Source: Miscanthus floridulus
Taxonomy: Eukaryota; Streptophyta; Magnoliopsida; Poales; Poaceae
Assembly: GCF_019320115.1 (NCBI RefSeq)
Contig: NC_089581.1
Coordinates: forward strand, 15,401,100-15,465,099
Direction of reading: 5' to 3'
DNA length: 64,000 bases
In this document: positions 10,600 to 20,328 of the stretch, one piece after another
How the letters are laid out: the number at the start of each line of letters is the position of its first letter
Position numbering within the stretch: position 1 is the stretch's first letter
The notes under the pieces: generated by a model
What the model was told of the DNA's origin: nothing
Seen by the model: only the letters and a program-made list of their open reading frames with translations
The model's database searches: none
Made by a program: the position numbers and the translations under genes

Positions 10600-11595
10600 G
10601 GATAAAGATAAAAGAGGCGGAGCGGGAGGACGAAGGAGGAAGAAGACGAGCAGAGCAGGGAGAGAAAAGGAGGAGAATCCGAGAAGAAATTCAGAGAGGG
10701 AGGGGCGGAGGGCCATGATGGCAGGTGGTGTGGCGTCGTAGGTGGTTAAAGCGAGGGCGCCCCTCGTCGTCCGGTAAAAAGCTCTCTCTCCCTTTGCGCT
10801 CTTTTCTTTCCGTTGCTTTTCCCCCTTCCCTGCCCCTTCTTCTTCGTCTTTCTCCGGCCGGCTTTGGGGAAAGAGATGATGTGAGGTTGCCATCAATCGC
10901 GCCTGGCTGGATTGCTAGATGCTGCCCGTCTTTATTACGGCTGTCACTGGGCTGGGCTGCGGCGGAGGGCGAGGGGAGGCTTTCGTGCGCTGGCCTCTCG
11001 GTGGGTTTCGTGATGCCTTAAATTTTTTTCAACGAATTTTGTTTCTGGTTCTGGATTCTCGAGAGACAGGGGAGGGTTGTTTTGGTGAGGTACGTGTGGT
11101 CTTGTTGGTTGTTCTTCCAAACGGTGTTTCTGGACTCGTTAGTTACTGAGTTTTTTTTGGCTGTTCTTGGATTCTGGAGGTATAGGGGGGATGATTTATG
11201 TTCTATGATAACATAGCAATTAGCTGTAGGATCATGACTGATTTGGTGTGGTTGTTCATGTTTGATTTGAAGACAGGTCTAGTTCAGAATTTGCCTAGTA
11301 TTTGTCTGCTACTTTTAAGCAAAATTCCTGATGGAAAAGATGGCTCTGAACTTTGAAGCTCTTGTGAAATGGGGAAATCATATGATTTGGTGGGAATTAC
11401 GAAGGATTCTAGGGGTCGTGCTCGGTGCTGAGAGTCATAACATAATTTAAAATTCATCTTCTCTTAGTTGATTTTGTGAGCAATACATTCTCGTGATTCC
11501 AAATGGCAACTTCAGTTCATCAATTTGACTCTTGTCCATCACTACTCAGGTCTATGAGCTGGTATTAGAACTGGTCATAATCTTCCGAAGGAAAC
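10600..11595 (+). promoter_or_regulatory. promoter and 5' leader of the BTB/POZ gene, with probable leader intron
   Basis: A weak TATA-like GATAAAAG lies at 10607-10614, followed by a GA-rich stretch typical of plant leaders. A good donor (GAG|GTACGT, GT at 11090) and acceptor (ACTACTCAG| at 11547-11549) suggest a 460-bp leader intron (11090-11549). That leaves a short untranslated stretch before the ATG at 11596. A short upstream ORF of eight codons starts at 10714. All of this is inferred from consensus; no transcript was seen. Confidence 0.45.
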
Positions 11596-13799
11596 ATGGC
11601 GGAATCTAAGGTTGCAAGTGTTGATGCCCGGACCACAAAGATCAGAAATGTCCCCATTGCTGTAACTCCAGAAGGGTTCTGGTGCTGCCCGTCGCAGGCC
11701 GTGCTCCAGAAGACGGCGAAGAACCAAAACCAGCAGGCGAAAGCGAAACCCAAAGGGGGTAGCTCGCCTCTTGCGTCAAAGGCCTCGTCAATTCAGAGGG
11801 CACCAACAATCTCATCCGAGAGAAGGACACACTCGACTCCGACAAGGGCTAAAATCAATTCAGAGGAGCAGAGGTGCTTGCCAGCAGAGGATGCTGCGAC
11901 TAATCCACCAAAGGCAGTGAATGAAAGGCCACAGAAGCAGCATAAGATATCTGTTGGATTTGGCCAGCTCGAGATGAGTGACTTGAAGGTGGTGCTGTAT
12001 GGCAAGGATGGTGTTGCGGTAAAGATGAGCGTTCACAAGAACATCCTAGCTGAAAACAGTACCTTCTTTGCTGATAAGCTCTCCAGGCAATCTCCAGTGT
12101 CGAGTATAGAAGTTCCTGATTGTGAGGATGTGGAGATTTATGTTGAGACTGTTGGGTTGATGTACTGCAGTGATGTCAAGCAGAGGCTGATCAAGCAAAC
12201 TGTTCCTCGTGTTCTTCGAGTCTTGAAGGTTTGCCCTAGTTAAAAAAATTCATTCTGTTTTGTAACACTACTGCTGACTAAATGGCACACTTACTAGAAT
12301 TAGTTTCATTATTCAGTATCAAAGGATCACACCAGAATTCAGGGTTCAAATTAGGTCACTTATATATTACTGGAGGCAGTATTCTTATTGCAGTCTGACC
12401 GGCGTTTAGTATTAATAAACTAATGATCCTTAAATATAAAAAAGAACCCATTATTCGGTGTAACTGAATGGTGCCTGCATGTCCGGTTCATGTTGTTACA
12501 TCAAAGGGATATTGTCTGCTATACCCATAATACTACAACATGCCACTTAATGTATGGATGCTGACAAAGACTGCCTTGTCCTATATATTTCGCACATACC
12601 AGTTGGTGGGGGTTGGGACAAATTTCAAGCTAGGCAGGCTGTCATGAATTATGTTATTGCTTTATGGGGCAAATGGCACAGAAAGATAATTGCACCAATC
12701 AGGCCCATGACTACATGGACCGTGGCCATACAATGCTAGCGTGGGGCCTTAATTGTGATCGACCAATCTGGACTCTTCAGAAATCATAAAAATGCAGCTT
12801 TTCTTTTACTTAGGTTTTATTGTTCCCTTAGTTTTTTTTTTGGCTGTGCAGGTTGCAGAGCAGTTAGGTTTCCCAGCATGTGTCATGTCATGCTTAGATT
12901 ACCTGGAAGCGGTCCCTTGGGTTGGGGAAGAAGAAGAGAATGTGGTCTCATCTGTTCGGAATCTGCAGAGTGAGAACTATGGTGTTAGTCCTGTACTGAA
13001 GAGGGTAGCGTCTGATCTAACCACCCCACCAAATGACACATTTTCACATATCATTGAATTGGTTTTGAGAAGCAATGAGGATAGGGGGCGGCGTGAGATG
13101 AAATCTTTGGTACAGAAGCTTCTGAAGGAGAATAGCACTAGCAGTATAAGTGGATCTTCTGACCTGTGTTCTGAGACCCTCTACAGATCATGCCGGAACT
13201 GCCTGGATTCCTTGTTAATCTTGTTTCAGCAAGCAACTGACAGTGATTTTGCTGAGCAAGCTCTTAATATTAAAGAACCAATTTTCCGACAAATTGCTCT
13301 AGAAGCAGATAATCTGCTTTGGTTAGCTGATATTTTAGCTGACAGGAATGCTGCTGATGAGTTCGCTGTCATATGGGCTAGCCAACGTGAGCTGGCTGGG
13401 CTGCACTCCAAGTTGCCAGTTAAGTCGCGCCACCTTGTCAGTTGTGTCACGGCGAGGCTATTTGTGGCAATTGGGAAAGGAGAGATGCTCCCTTCAAAGG
13501 ACACAAGGCGGCTTCTCTTGGATGTCTGGTTGCAGCCTCTCATGGATGACTACAATTGGCTACAGCACGGTTGCAGGTCATTCGACCGGAAAGTGGTGGA
13601 GGAAGGTATTGGGCGGACCATCTTGACGCTCCCACTGGAGGATCAGCAGACGATCTTGCTCTCGTGGCTTGGGAGCTTCTTGAAGGTTGGGGACAGCTGC
13701 CCCAATCTCCAGAAGGCCTTTGAGGTTTGGTGGAGAAGAACTTTCATAAGGCCTTATGCAGAGCAACAAGGTAATCGATCGCAATCAGGTGGGAGTTGA
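11596..13799 (+). CDS. BTB/POZ domain protein (At3g50780-like), two coding exons
   Basis: Coding exons are 11596-12228 and 12852-13799, joined across a 623-bp phase-0 GT-AG intron (AAG|GTTTGC ... TGTGCAG|GTTGCA). Product 526 residues. The N-terminus has the plant-specific motif RNVPIAVTPEGFWCCPS (about residues 18-33), then a low-complexity linker. The BTB/POZ fold spans about 127-230 (MSDLKVVLYGKDG, VHKNILAENSTFFADKL, VLKVAEQLGFPAC across the splice junction). A helical C-terminal region ends near FEVWWRRTFIRPYAEQQ. BTB proteins of plants commonly act as substrate adaptors of CUL3 ubiquitin ligases. For this subfamily a substrate is unknown to me. Length and domain order match the Arabidopsis relative as I remember it. 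The frame is intact. Start chosen at the ATG in AACATGGCG, preceding the conserved N-terminal motif. Confidence 0.9.
12229..12851 (+). other. intron of the BTB/POZ gene
   Basis: 623 bp, begins GTTTGC and ends in a T-rich tract then GGCTGTGCAG. Removing it restores one frame through the BTB domain (VLRVLK joined to VAEQLGF). No inserted element was recognised inside. Confidence 0.85.
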
Positions 13800-14687
13800 G
13801 ATATGACTCAATTGGTTGCAGAAGAAAATAGTCTTGTTTCCTAGTGTAGTATATTGATGAGAAATTAGAGTGGTAATTTCTTACATGGTATGCTGTGTGG
13901 GAGATCCCCATTATGTGGAAGAAATGGGGGTATAACTGTATAAAGACTAGTACTCTTGATCTGTGAGGCTTGAGAAAGTTTGCTTTGTGCTTGTGATGCT
14001 TCATATGTATGTGAAGATCTCTGAATTCTGGGTACAGAATTTGTATCATCAGGCATCTGTTTGTTGCTCTGTTCTGCTTCTTACAACGTTGCACGATTGT
14101 TAATTCTACTGTCCTAAGGATCTCTTATGTAAAAGAACTCAATGCCTTCGATGCAATTGTAAAGATTTTGCAGAATATGTTCTTCTGAAGTGAAGACATA
14201 TCAGTTTCCATGTGTGTTGTTTGGATGATTGCCAGTTTGAAATGGTGATGTAACATGTCACTCTCCTGTTGAGCCCAAATTCTTGATCATTGATTCATTT
14301 CCACATAAGAAACCTCCAAACCGATGACCTATTTGAATCCAAGTGATATATCGCTGTAAAAGAACACCTGGAAATTTTAAAATATTTTTTCTACCTTCTT
14401 TAGGTGAAAATTTTGAAAGAAAAAAAATACTACTTATAAACAAAAGAGTTGTATTTAGAAGAAAAGATCAATTGTAATTTAACTGATACACTGGTGTAGT
14501 GGTGTGACACACCAAACAACACAAGATGAAGCAGCAAATTGCTTCACGCAAGCAGCAGTATCCAAGTACGTAGATGACACATTTGCCCTGTAGCAACTTG
14601 CATTGGCTCATCTGGATGCAGACCTATGAACAACCCTTTCATTCTTCAGTGCTCTGAAAGTGAAGATTCACTGTAAGCCGGAATCAG
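13800..14687. other. 3' flanks of two convergent genes
   Basis: Holds the 3' UTR of the BTB/POZ gene (probably to about 14200) and the 3' UTR of the calmodulin-like gene read from the other side. AT-rich. No further gene or repeat recognised. Confidence 0.5.
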
Positions 14688-15227
14688 TTAGCTCATCATC
14701 CTCTGGAACTCGTGGAAATCGAGGCCACCGTCGCCGTCAACGTCGTAGGGCCGAATCATGGCCTCGCAGTCGGCGACGGAACGCTTGTCTCCGAGCTGGG
14801 CGAGCACGGCCGTGATCCTGCCCGCGGACTCCACGGCGTTAAACACCTCGAACGCCCTGCGCAGGTCCTCCTCCTGGCCGCCGCCCTCCCTCTCCATCAG
14901 CGCCACGAAGCCGGCGAAGTCCAGCATGTAGCCACCGTCGCCGTACGACGACGGCATGTCGTCGCCCATGGACACGAAGAAGGCGCGCAGCTCGGCGCCG
15001 GAGATCTTGCCGTCATTGTCCCGGTCGAAGTGCTGGAAGATCCGCTGCAGCTCGCTGTGCTTGCTGCTGGAGCTGGAGATAGACCCGGACCTGGAGCCCC
15101 TGCCGAATGACGACGACGACGACGACGACAGCCGCGTGACGGCCGCGCCCCTCGGGCTGGCCACGTCCGACTGCCCGCACATGAGCGGCAGCCTGAAGCT
15201 CCGTTTGCTCGACGCCCGCTTCGCCAT
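14688..15227 (-). CDS. calmodulin-like EF-hand protein (CML family)
   Basis: Intronless, 179 residues, read from ATG 15227-15225 (context ACAGAAATGGCG) to TAA at 14690-14688. An in-frame extension to 15248 would start at TTG and is not used. The basic, Ser-rich N-terminus (two runs of 5-7 Ser, residues about 34-55) is followed by EF-hand 1, DRDNDGKISGAE, with Asp at 1, 3 and 5 and Glu at 12. Two degenerate loops follow (MLDFAGFVALMER and NAVESAGRI regions), and then a good EF-hand 4, DVDGDGGLDFHE. It should bind about two Ca2+ and act as a calcium sensor. I do not assign a CML number. It is convergent with the BTB/POZ gene. Confidence 0.9.
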   Translation of the reverse strand: MAKRASSKRSFRLPLMCGQSDVASPRGAAVTRLSSSSSSSFGRGSRSGSISSSSSKHSELQRIFQHFDRDNDGKISGAELRAFFVSMGDDMPSSYGDGGYMLDFAGFVALMEREGGGQEEDLRRAFEVFNAVESAGRITAVLAQLGDKRSVADCEAMIRPYDVDGDGGLDFHEFQRMMS

Positions 15228-15278
15228 TTCTGTGCTGTCGCTGCTCAACTCTATACAAGAACCAAGTGCAGGGGGCGC

Positions 15279-15287
15279 CTTTTATAG
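15279..15287 (-). promoter_or_regulatory. TATA box of the CML gene
   Basis: CTATAAAAGG on the minus strand, about 55 bases upstream of the ATG at 15227. This predicts transcription start near 15250 and a leader of about 25 bases, and excludes coding use of the upstream TTG. Confidence 0.75.
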
Positions 15288-15299
15288 CCGCGCAGCCCA

Positions 15300-16097
15300 G
15301 CTGCTTGTTGCTGGTTGCTGCGATCCGAAGAAGAAGCCGCCGCCCATGCCATGCATCTTTGTGTGGGGTTTGACCGGTCGTGGTGAGGAAGTTAGTTGGG
15401 CCTGCGTCGCAACTACCTCCCTCATCAGATACTGTCAGTTTGGCATTATCTAACTCCCATCAGACAACGTGATCATGTGCTCACGATCCCCGCGCCGCCG
15501 CCCACCGAACAACGATATCTCGGAATCCGTGAGTTAGTTATGGGCTTCGAGATCTACTGGTTCAGCATTTGAATTTGCAGTTTGGGGGCGCCTTGTGAGT
15601 TGTGACATGACAAAGCATGGATCGGACTTTTACTTCACTGAAAAATTCAGTGTTTGAAGGCATTCAGATTTCAGAAGCTGTTGACAGGACAAGTGATGCA
15701 GCGAGACAGTCATCTTTGAAGAATGCAGCCCTCTCATATGAAACGATTTCATCAGAGACAGGGAATAAAGGAAATCAGAAACTAGCTAGTAGCAAGGAGA
15801 GTATCAGTTGAGAACTTGAGATCAGTGAGCACTAATGATTGTTCTTGATATTGTATCCTTCGAATGCCAAGTTCAGATTTGCAGTGGAGATTGAGATTTC
15901 AAGAGAGATCTGATCACGTCCGAGGGAGCAAACGAAATCTGCAATTTCGATACCGCTCGAGAACAAGTACAAGAATTTCAAATGCAGAGCTTCCATGTGA
16001 CTCTCAGGGAGGTTACCAACAACTCGAACATAGGGATTGCCTATGGCACATGTTTTTGTGGCATCACCACATGGAAGTAGATGCTACTGGCTGTTTA
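15300..16097. other. intergenic DNA, two short unrecognised frames
   Basis: Upstream of the CML gene. Frames at 15617-15811 (64 codons) and around 15870-16080 are not recognised. A stretch reading TLREVTNNSNIGIAYGTCF in one frame might be a remnant of a gene but has nearby stops. No gene is claimed. Confidence 0.4.
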
Positions 16098-16327
16098 GGG
16101 CGCGTTTAGTTCCCAATTTTTTTTGGTTTTGGCTACTGTAGCACGTTCGTTTGTATTTGGCAATTAGTGTCTAATTATGGACTAATTAGGTTCGAAAGTT
16201 TCGTCTCGCGATTTCTCACCCAACTGTGTAATTAGTTTTTTTTTCGTTTACATTTAGTACTCCATGCATGTGCCGCAAGATTCGATGGGACATTTTTGGG
16301 TGAAATTTTTGGAATCTAAATAGCCCT
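16098..16327 (+). mobile_element. hAT-like MITE, copy 2
   Basis: Begins GGGCGCGTTTAGTTCC and ends GGAATCTAAATAGCCC, an inverted repeat. Shares the ATTTGGCAATTAGTGTCTAA and GGACTAATTAGG core with the copy at 9766. About 230 bp. Confidence 0.85.
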
Positions 16328-16757
16328 TACTCACTGATAAATGAGCCACCTGAAACTCATCATTGGGTTCAGGCATCTAAGATGACCGGCAGCAGCATCT
16401 TTCCTGACACTGTTTGTTCAGCCCTTTTTTTTATTTTTTGAAGTCTACATCCTTGTATTTGACCAGAACGAAGAAAACATTGGATGCTACACCCTACGAT
16501 GGACCGAAGGACTGACAAACAGTTGACACCCCAAGTTCACCACACCGACCACAACAATACAGGCATGAATGAATGGTAGGAATCTGCATCCTTTTGCAAA
16601 TTGCGATGGAGGAATTCGCCCATGCACAGATCTCAAGAACAATTAAGTATCTGTTGCGATTTTGGGCAACTCCGTATGACTTCCTTGAAACGTGCTCCCC
16701 AAAAATTCAGTAACAGAACTAAGGTTACAGTTTTCTTTTGCTCTAAAGTATGGTAAA
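16328..16757. other. intergenic DNA
   Basis: No gene, repeat or RNA recognised in this stretch, which ends in GGTAAA at the copia insertion site. Confidence 0.4.
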
Positions 16758-17005
16758 TGTTGTGAAATGACACCTACACACGAACAGGCGTCTACAGACA
16801 AACATGCGTCTCTTCACAAAGTGATCTCATCCATCAATTACAGGATTAATGGATAGATTTAGACAGTTAGTTTTAGTCTTAAAGGGCGTGTCCTTTGAGA
16901 ATAGTTGTGTCCCTTCGACACACCCCTTCACATGTATATATATCCAAGAGATCAATGGAATTGACAGTTCTCCCAATCATTATTGATTTGCATTCACTCT
17001 TAACA
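16758..17005 (+). repeat. 5' LTR of copia element 2
   Basis: 248 bp, TGTTGTG...CTTAACA. Carries 18 bases near 16794 that the 3' LTR lacks, between two GCGTCT copies, so slippage or recombination at that repeat explains the difference. Confidence 0.85.
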
Positions 17006-19130
17006 CGATATTACCACCCCTGCGTACTAATGGGCATTAGGAATCCTAATGAGGTATTATTATCCGTCATTCATAGAATACCTCGGATCTCTACAGGGGA
17101 ATTATATATTGCCCGTATGTTGATCACAATTTGAGCATAATTTCAGGCATTAAAAGGAGATTTATACCAAAAAAAGAATGTTGGGAATCAAAAGAGCAAT
17201 CCTCACATCCACGTACCAAAGAATCTAAACCTAATCATTTAGAACATCTCATATTTGCATCATATTGCAAAGAGTCTGCCAGAAGCATTTACTGATAATA
17301 AGGGTGTCACAAAATCCTCTTATCCTGCTCGTAATGCGCCCGAAAGAATGGAGGCACCAATTAAAACCATTCAACTCTCACTTCCAAAGAAGACAGAAAG
17401 AAGTACGGCCGCTCCTAAGGATAATGCTCAAATAAGCGTCCGAGGATATCGAGGACTAGATCCTCCAAAACAGTAAATCCAAGCCAACCTCAAGTTGGTA
17501 GATACCCAAATGGATGAGCATCCAAAACCCGGATCAAAATCCACCTGGATCAATGGTGCACCTAAATTCTGATCCTGGGACACTGGAACACCCTGACTCC
17601 ATATGGAAAATGACAAGCAGTCCAAAAGGGTTAACATTCTCACATGCTATATTGATTCCAAGCAATGAATCAATTATTTAAAGACTACAAATTGTCGCGA
17701 CATATACTCCTCAAAGATCGCTCTTCACCTTACTGGATCCAGACCAAAGTCCTAGGCAGAGTGTCTTTACACTCAAATTGGGTCAAAATAAAAGGTGGCA
17801 CTTAAGGAGACCGCTCTTGTTCAATGATGAGAAATATTACCACAATAATGTCTTCTCTCACAGTTTCTTTTCAGAAGCAAGGTGATGAACAATGAGAGCT
17901 TGTAGCATATGGTTTCACGCAGAGACCTAGCATAATATATCTCATGGTATGTGTGAAAACCACGTTCCAAAATTCAATCATTGGTAGATCAAATGAATTT
18001 GATAGATTCTGACGTATAAGTCCCAATGGACTTCACATTCTGAATTCAAATACAAACGGCAACATACATTGTATATAACTCAAGTCACAATATGACTTGA
18101 CACAATTAAGTTGGTTGTGGTACAACTTTCTGATTGAGTTCCTTCCATAGAAGAATTACTCTAATCATGATTGCGTATATGTGTTTGTAAAGAAATCCCA
18201 AATTGGTTCCCTGACATCTCAACGCATATTGATTATTTTAATATCATCAAGATACAAATATAATTAAGCAATTATTTTAGGTACAATTTCCATTATACGG
18301 AGTTGGCCTTTAAGACGGATTTGAGATGAGATATTTGGGTAAAACCAAATTATGCTTAAGTTTTAACTTAAGTACATATATTAGTATACCAATATCCAAA
18401 TGATATTGGACATCATATCCATCAACTCTTGTGGTCATTCAATCCCTAAATATGGACTTCTATCCATTTAGACCCTGGGATGATAACTTTAGTGCCATAA
18501 AGCGCTCATGTATCTTGCAAATATCAACAGGCCTGATATTGCATTTGCAGATACCTAGCTAGCACAAAATAGCGCAACTTCTACGACACCGAAAGATGAG
18601 AGTTAAAAAGGATATCCACATGGTAGTAAAGGATTTTAGTTTATTATTAAATAAACTAAGACACGACCTAAGTGGGATATCAAGATACTGGCTACTTAAT
18701 TTCCTAATGCCAGATCATATACTGATTTTATTGTAGTAGAGTCTCCACACACGAGTCATCAAATTTTGACTCCAATGGTTACTTCCACTTATCATTCTGA
18801 AGCATCCTATATGCATGACTTCATAGAGTGATCAAATGTGATCCCATAGGATCATCAACCATTATTTACAAAGATAAGGTTGCTTGTATTGTCAAGATGC
18901 AAACATGTCATATAAGAGCAATATGATTAAATATATTGCTCAAATGTTTTGTCCCCATAAATTAAAACACATTGGGAAATAAACATCTTTCAAAAGTAGT
19001 CTTGCGATATTTTTGCAGATTCACTCACTAAGTCCATACCTACATCCACATTTCATGAAATTGGTATTCAATGACTTTGAGAGATGCAAGGTTCAGGGGG
19101 TTTCCTCCTGGATCATAACCTGTTCAAACA
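17006..19130 (+). pseudogene. degenerate Ty1-copia pol
   Basis: No frame stays open, but ordered pol fragments are legible. A pre-RT region lies around 17255-17476. An RT segment near 18120-18200 recalls the WYN...YSN..CVYVFVKKS block. ALMYLANINRPDIAFA lies at 18502-18549. RNase H-like pieces follow between about 18740 and 19070 (H-S-E-A-S, then KHIGK- and STFHEIGI-like fragments). A primer-binding site could not be identified after the 5' LTR. Confidence 0.65.
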
Positions 19131-19139
19131 TCATGTTGT

Positions 19140-19650
19140 ACTCTTTTCCCTTTATGAGTTTTTCTCACAAAGGTTTGTCATAAAAGTTTTTTAATGAGGC
19201 AATATCAATACAAGAATGTGTCATATTTTCTATTTTCCCCATTAGGTTTTTTGTTGAAAATACCAAAGGCACGTATTGCCCTCACAACTCATCCATGGTT
19301 TTTCCCTGAAAAGGTTTTTCATGTGAGTTATTCAAGAGGCAATTCCAATAATATGTCGTCATATTTTCTCCTATTTTTTCCACTGGGTTTTTACCGGAGT
19401 TTTAGCGGCATATCACTTTATATTGCTTCTCATATTTTTTTCTAAAAGGTTTTTTGGGAGTTATCTTTATGTCGTATCTTCAATATTTTTTCTCCACTGG
19501 GGGTTTTAATGGGATACCAGTGACATAGTGGTTTATTTAAATCACAAATAAATATGTTATTTTCTCCTTATTTTCCAATAAGGTTTGAAGGAGTTTTTAT
19601 GGCATATCCATCTATTCCTCAGATTTTTCTCGTAGGGTTTTTCGAGAAAT
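19140..19650 (+). repeat. degenerate tandem array TTTTTCC-N-GGTTTTT before the 3' LTR
   Basis: About eight copies of a short motif of the form TTTTTCCACTGGGTTTTT, at about 19142, 19229, 19298, 19371, 19431, 19483, 19567 and 19622. Spacing is about 50-90 bp and the intervening DNA is partly alike (CATATTTTCTCC). Non-coding. Confidence 0.65.
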
Positions 19651-19698
19651 TTCAGCTTACAGCTGCATTGATCTCAAAGAAGATTGGATAAGGGGGAG

Positions 19699-20104
19699 TG
19701 TTGTGAAATGACACATACACACGAACAGGCGTCTCTTCACGAAGTGATCTCATCCATCAATTACAGTATTAGTGGATAGGATTAGACAGTTAGTTTTAAT
19801 TCTAAAGGACATATCCTTTGGAAACAGTTGTGTCCCTTTGACACACCCCTTCACGTGTATAAATATCCAAGAGATCAATGGAATTGACAGTTCTCCCCAT
19901 CATTGTTCATTTACATTCACTTACCCAGTGCAGAGAGCTCCCGCTCTGTGCGGGGTCTGGAGAAGGGTGTCAGTGGCAAGCCTTACCCTCGCCTGTGCAA
20001 TGCGAGGAGACCGCGACTCGAACCCGGGACCTTCCGATCACAGGCGGTAAGACTCTACCGCTTGCACCAGGCCCGCCCTTGTTCATTTACATTCACTCTT
20101 ACCG
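19699..20104 (+). repeat. 3' LTR of copia element 2, split by a SINE
   Basis: Matches the 5' LTR after removal of the SINE and one target copy (406 minus 176 gives 230 bp). Last bases are ACCG where the 5' LTR has ACA. Confidence 0.8.
19922..20080 (-). mobile_element. tRNA-derived SINE (Au-like) with 17-bp TSD
   Basis: Exact duplications GTTCATTTACATTCACT flank it (19905-19921 and 20081-20097). On the minus strand it reads AAGGGCGGGCCTGGTGCAAG at its 5' end. The RNA polymerase III A box GGTGCAAGCGGTAGAG is at 20068-20053 and the B box GGTTCGAGTC at 20024-20015. Body 159 bp. It resembles the Au SINE family of grasses as I remember it. It arrived after the copia element. Confidence 0.9.
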
Positions 20105-20109
20105 GTAAA

Positions 20110-20328
20110 TTCTAAATCGGTGACATAACAAGTTATCAGTTTAGTTTCTATAGCGATCTTCTCATTCAAAGATGTACAGAGAGTTCAATTGAAGCGTGAT
20201 CTATATTCTACTGAAAGATTGTAAGAGATTTTCTATTCTTGAAGGCATGTTTTCGAATTCGAACGTCTGTTCACCTGAACACAGCTACTGCATCTTCAGC
20301 AATCCCAAACAAAAACACAAAAAGGGTT
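20110..20328. other. 3' flank of CCS1
   Basis: Short region between the copia target duplication and the CCS1 stop codon. It probably holds the CCS1 3' UTR. Nothing else seen. Confidence 0.5.

Larger units (their letters stand above)
16758..20104 (+). mobile_element. short decayed Ty1-copia element, both LTRs and TSD GTAAA
   Basis: Two LTRs begin TGTTGTGAAATGACAC (16758 and 19699). Five-base duplications GTAAA flank it (16753-16757 and 20105-20109). A polypurine tract AAGGGGGAG precedes the 3' LTR. The interior is only about 2.7 kb, and pol pieces are present without a recognisable gag, so it is internally deleted as well as point-mutated. By eye the LTRs differ at about two dozen of some 230 aligned bases plus one 18-bp indel, so it is the oldest LTR element here. 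A SINE sits in its 3' LTR. Confidence 0.85.

Noticed and set aside
10132..10896. 254-codon minus-strand frame opposite the BTB/POZ leader
   Set aside because: Its C-terminal Pro and Lys runs come from the G45 and T9 tract, it is antisense to a GA-rich leader, and it resembles no protein family.
15228..15248. Upstream extension of the CML protein
   Set aside because: Begins with TTG, not ATG, and lies at the predicted transcription start. The ATG at 15227 has good context.
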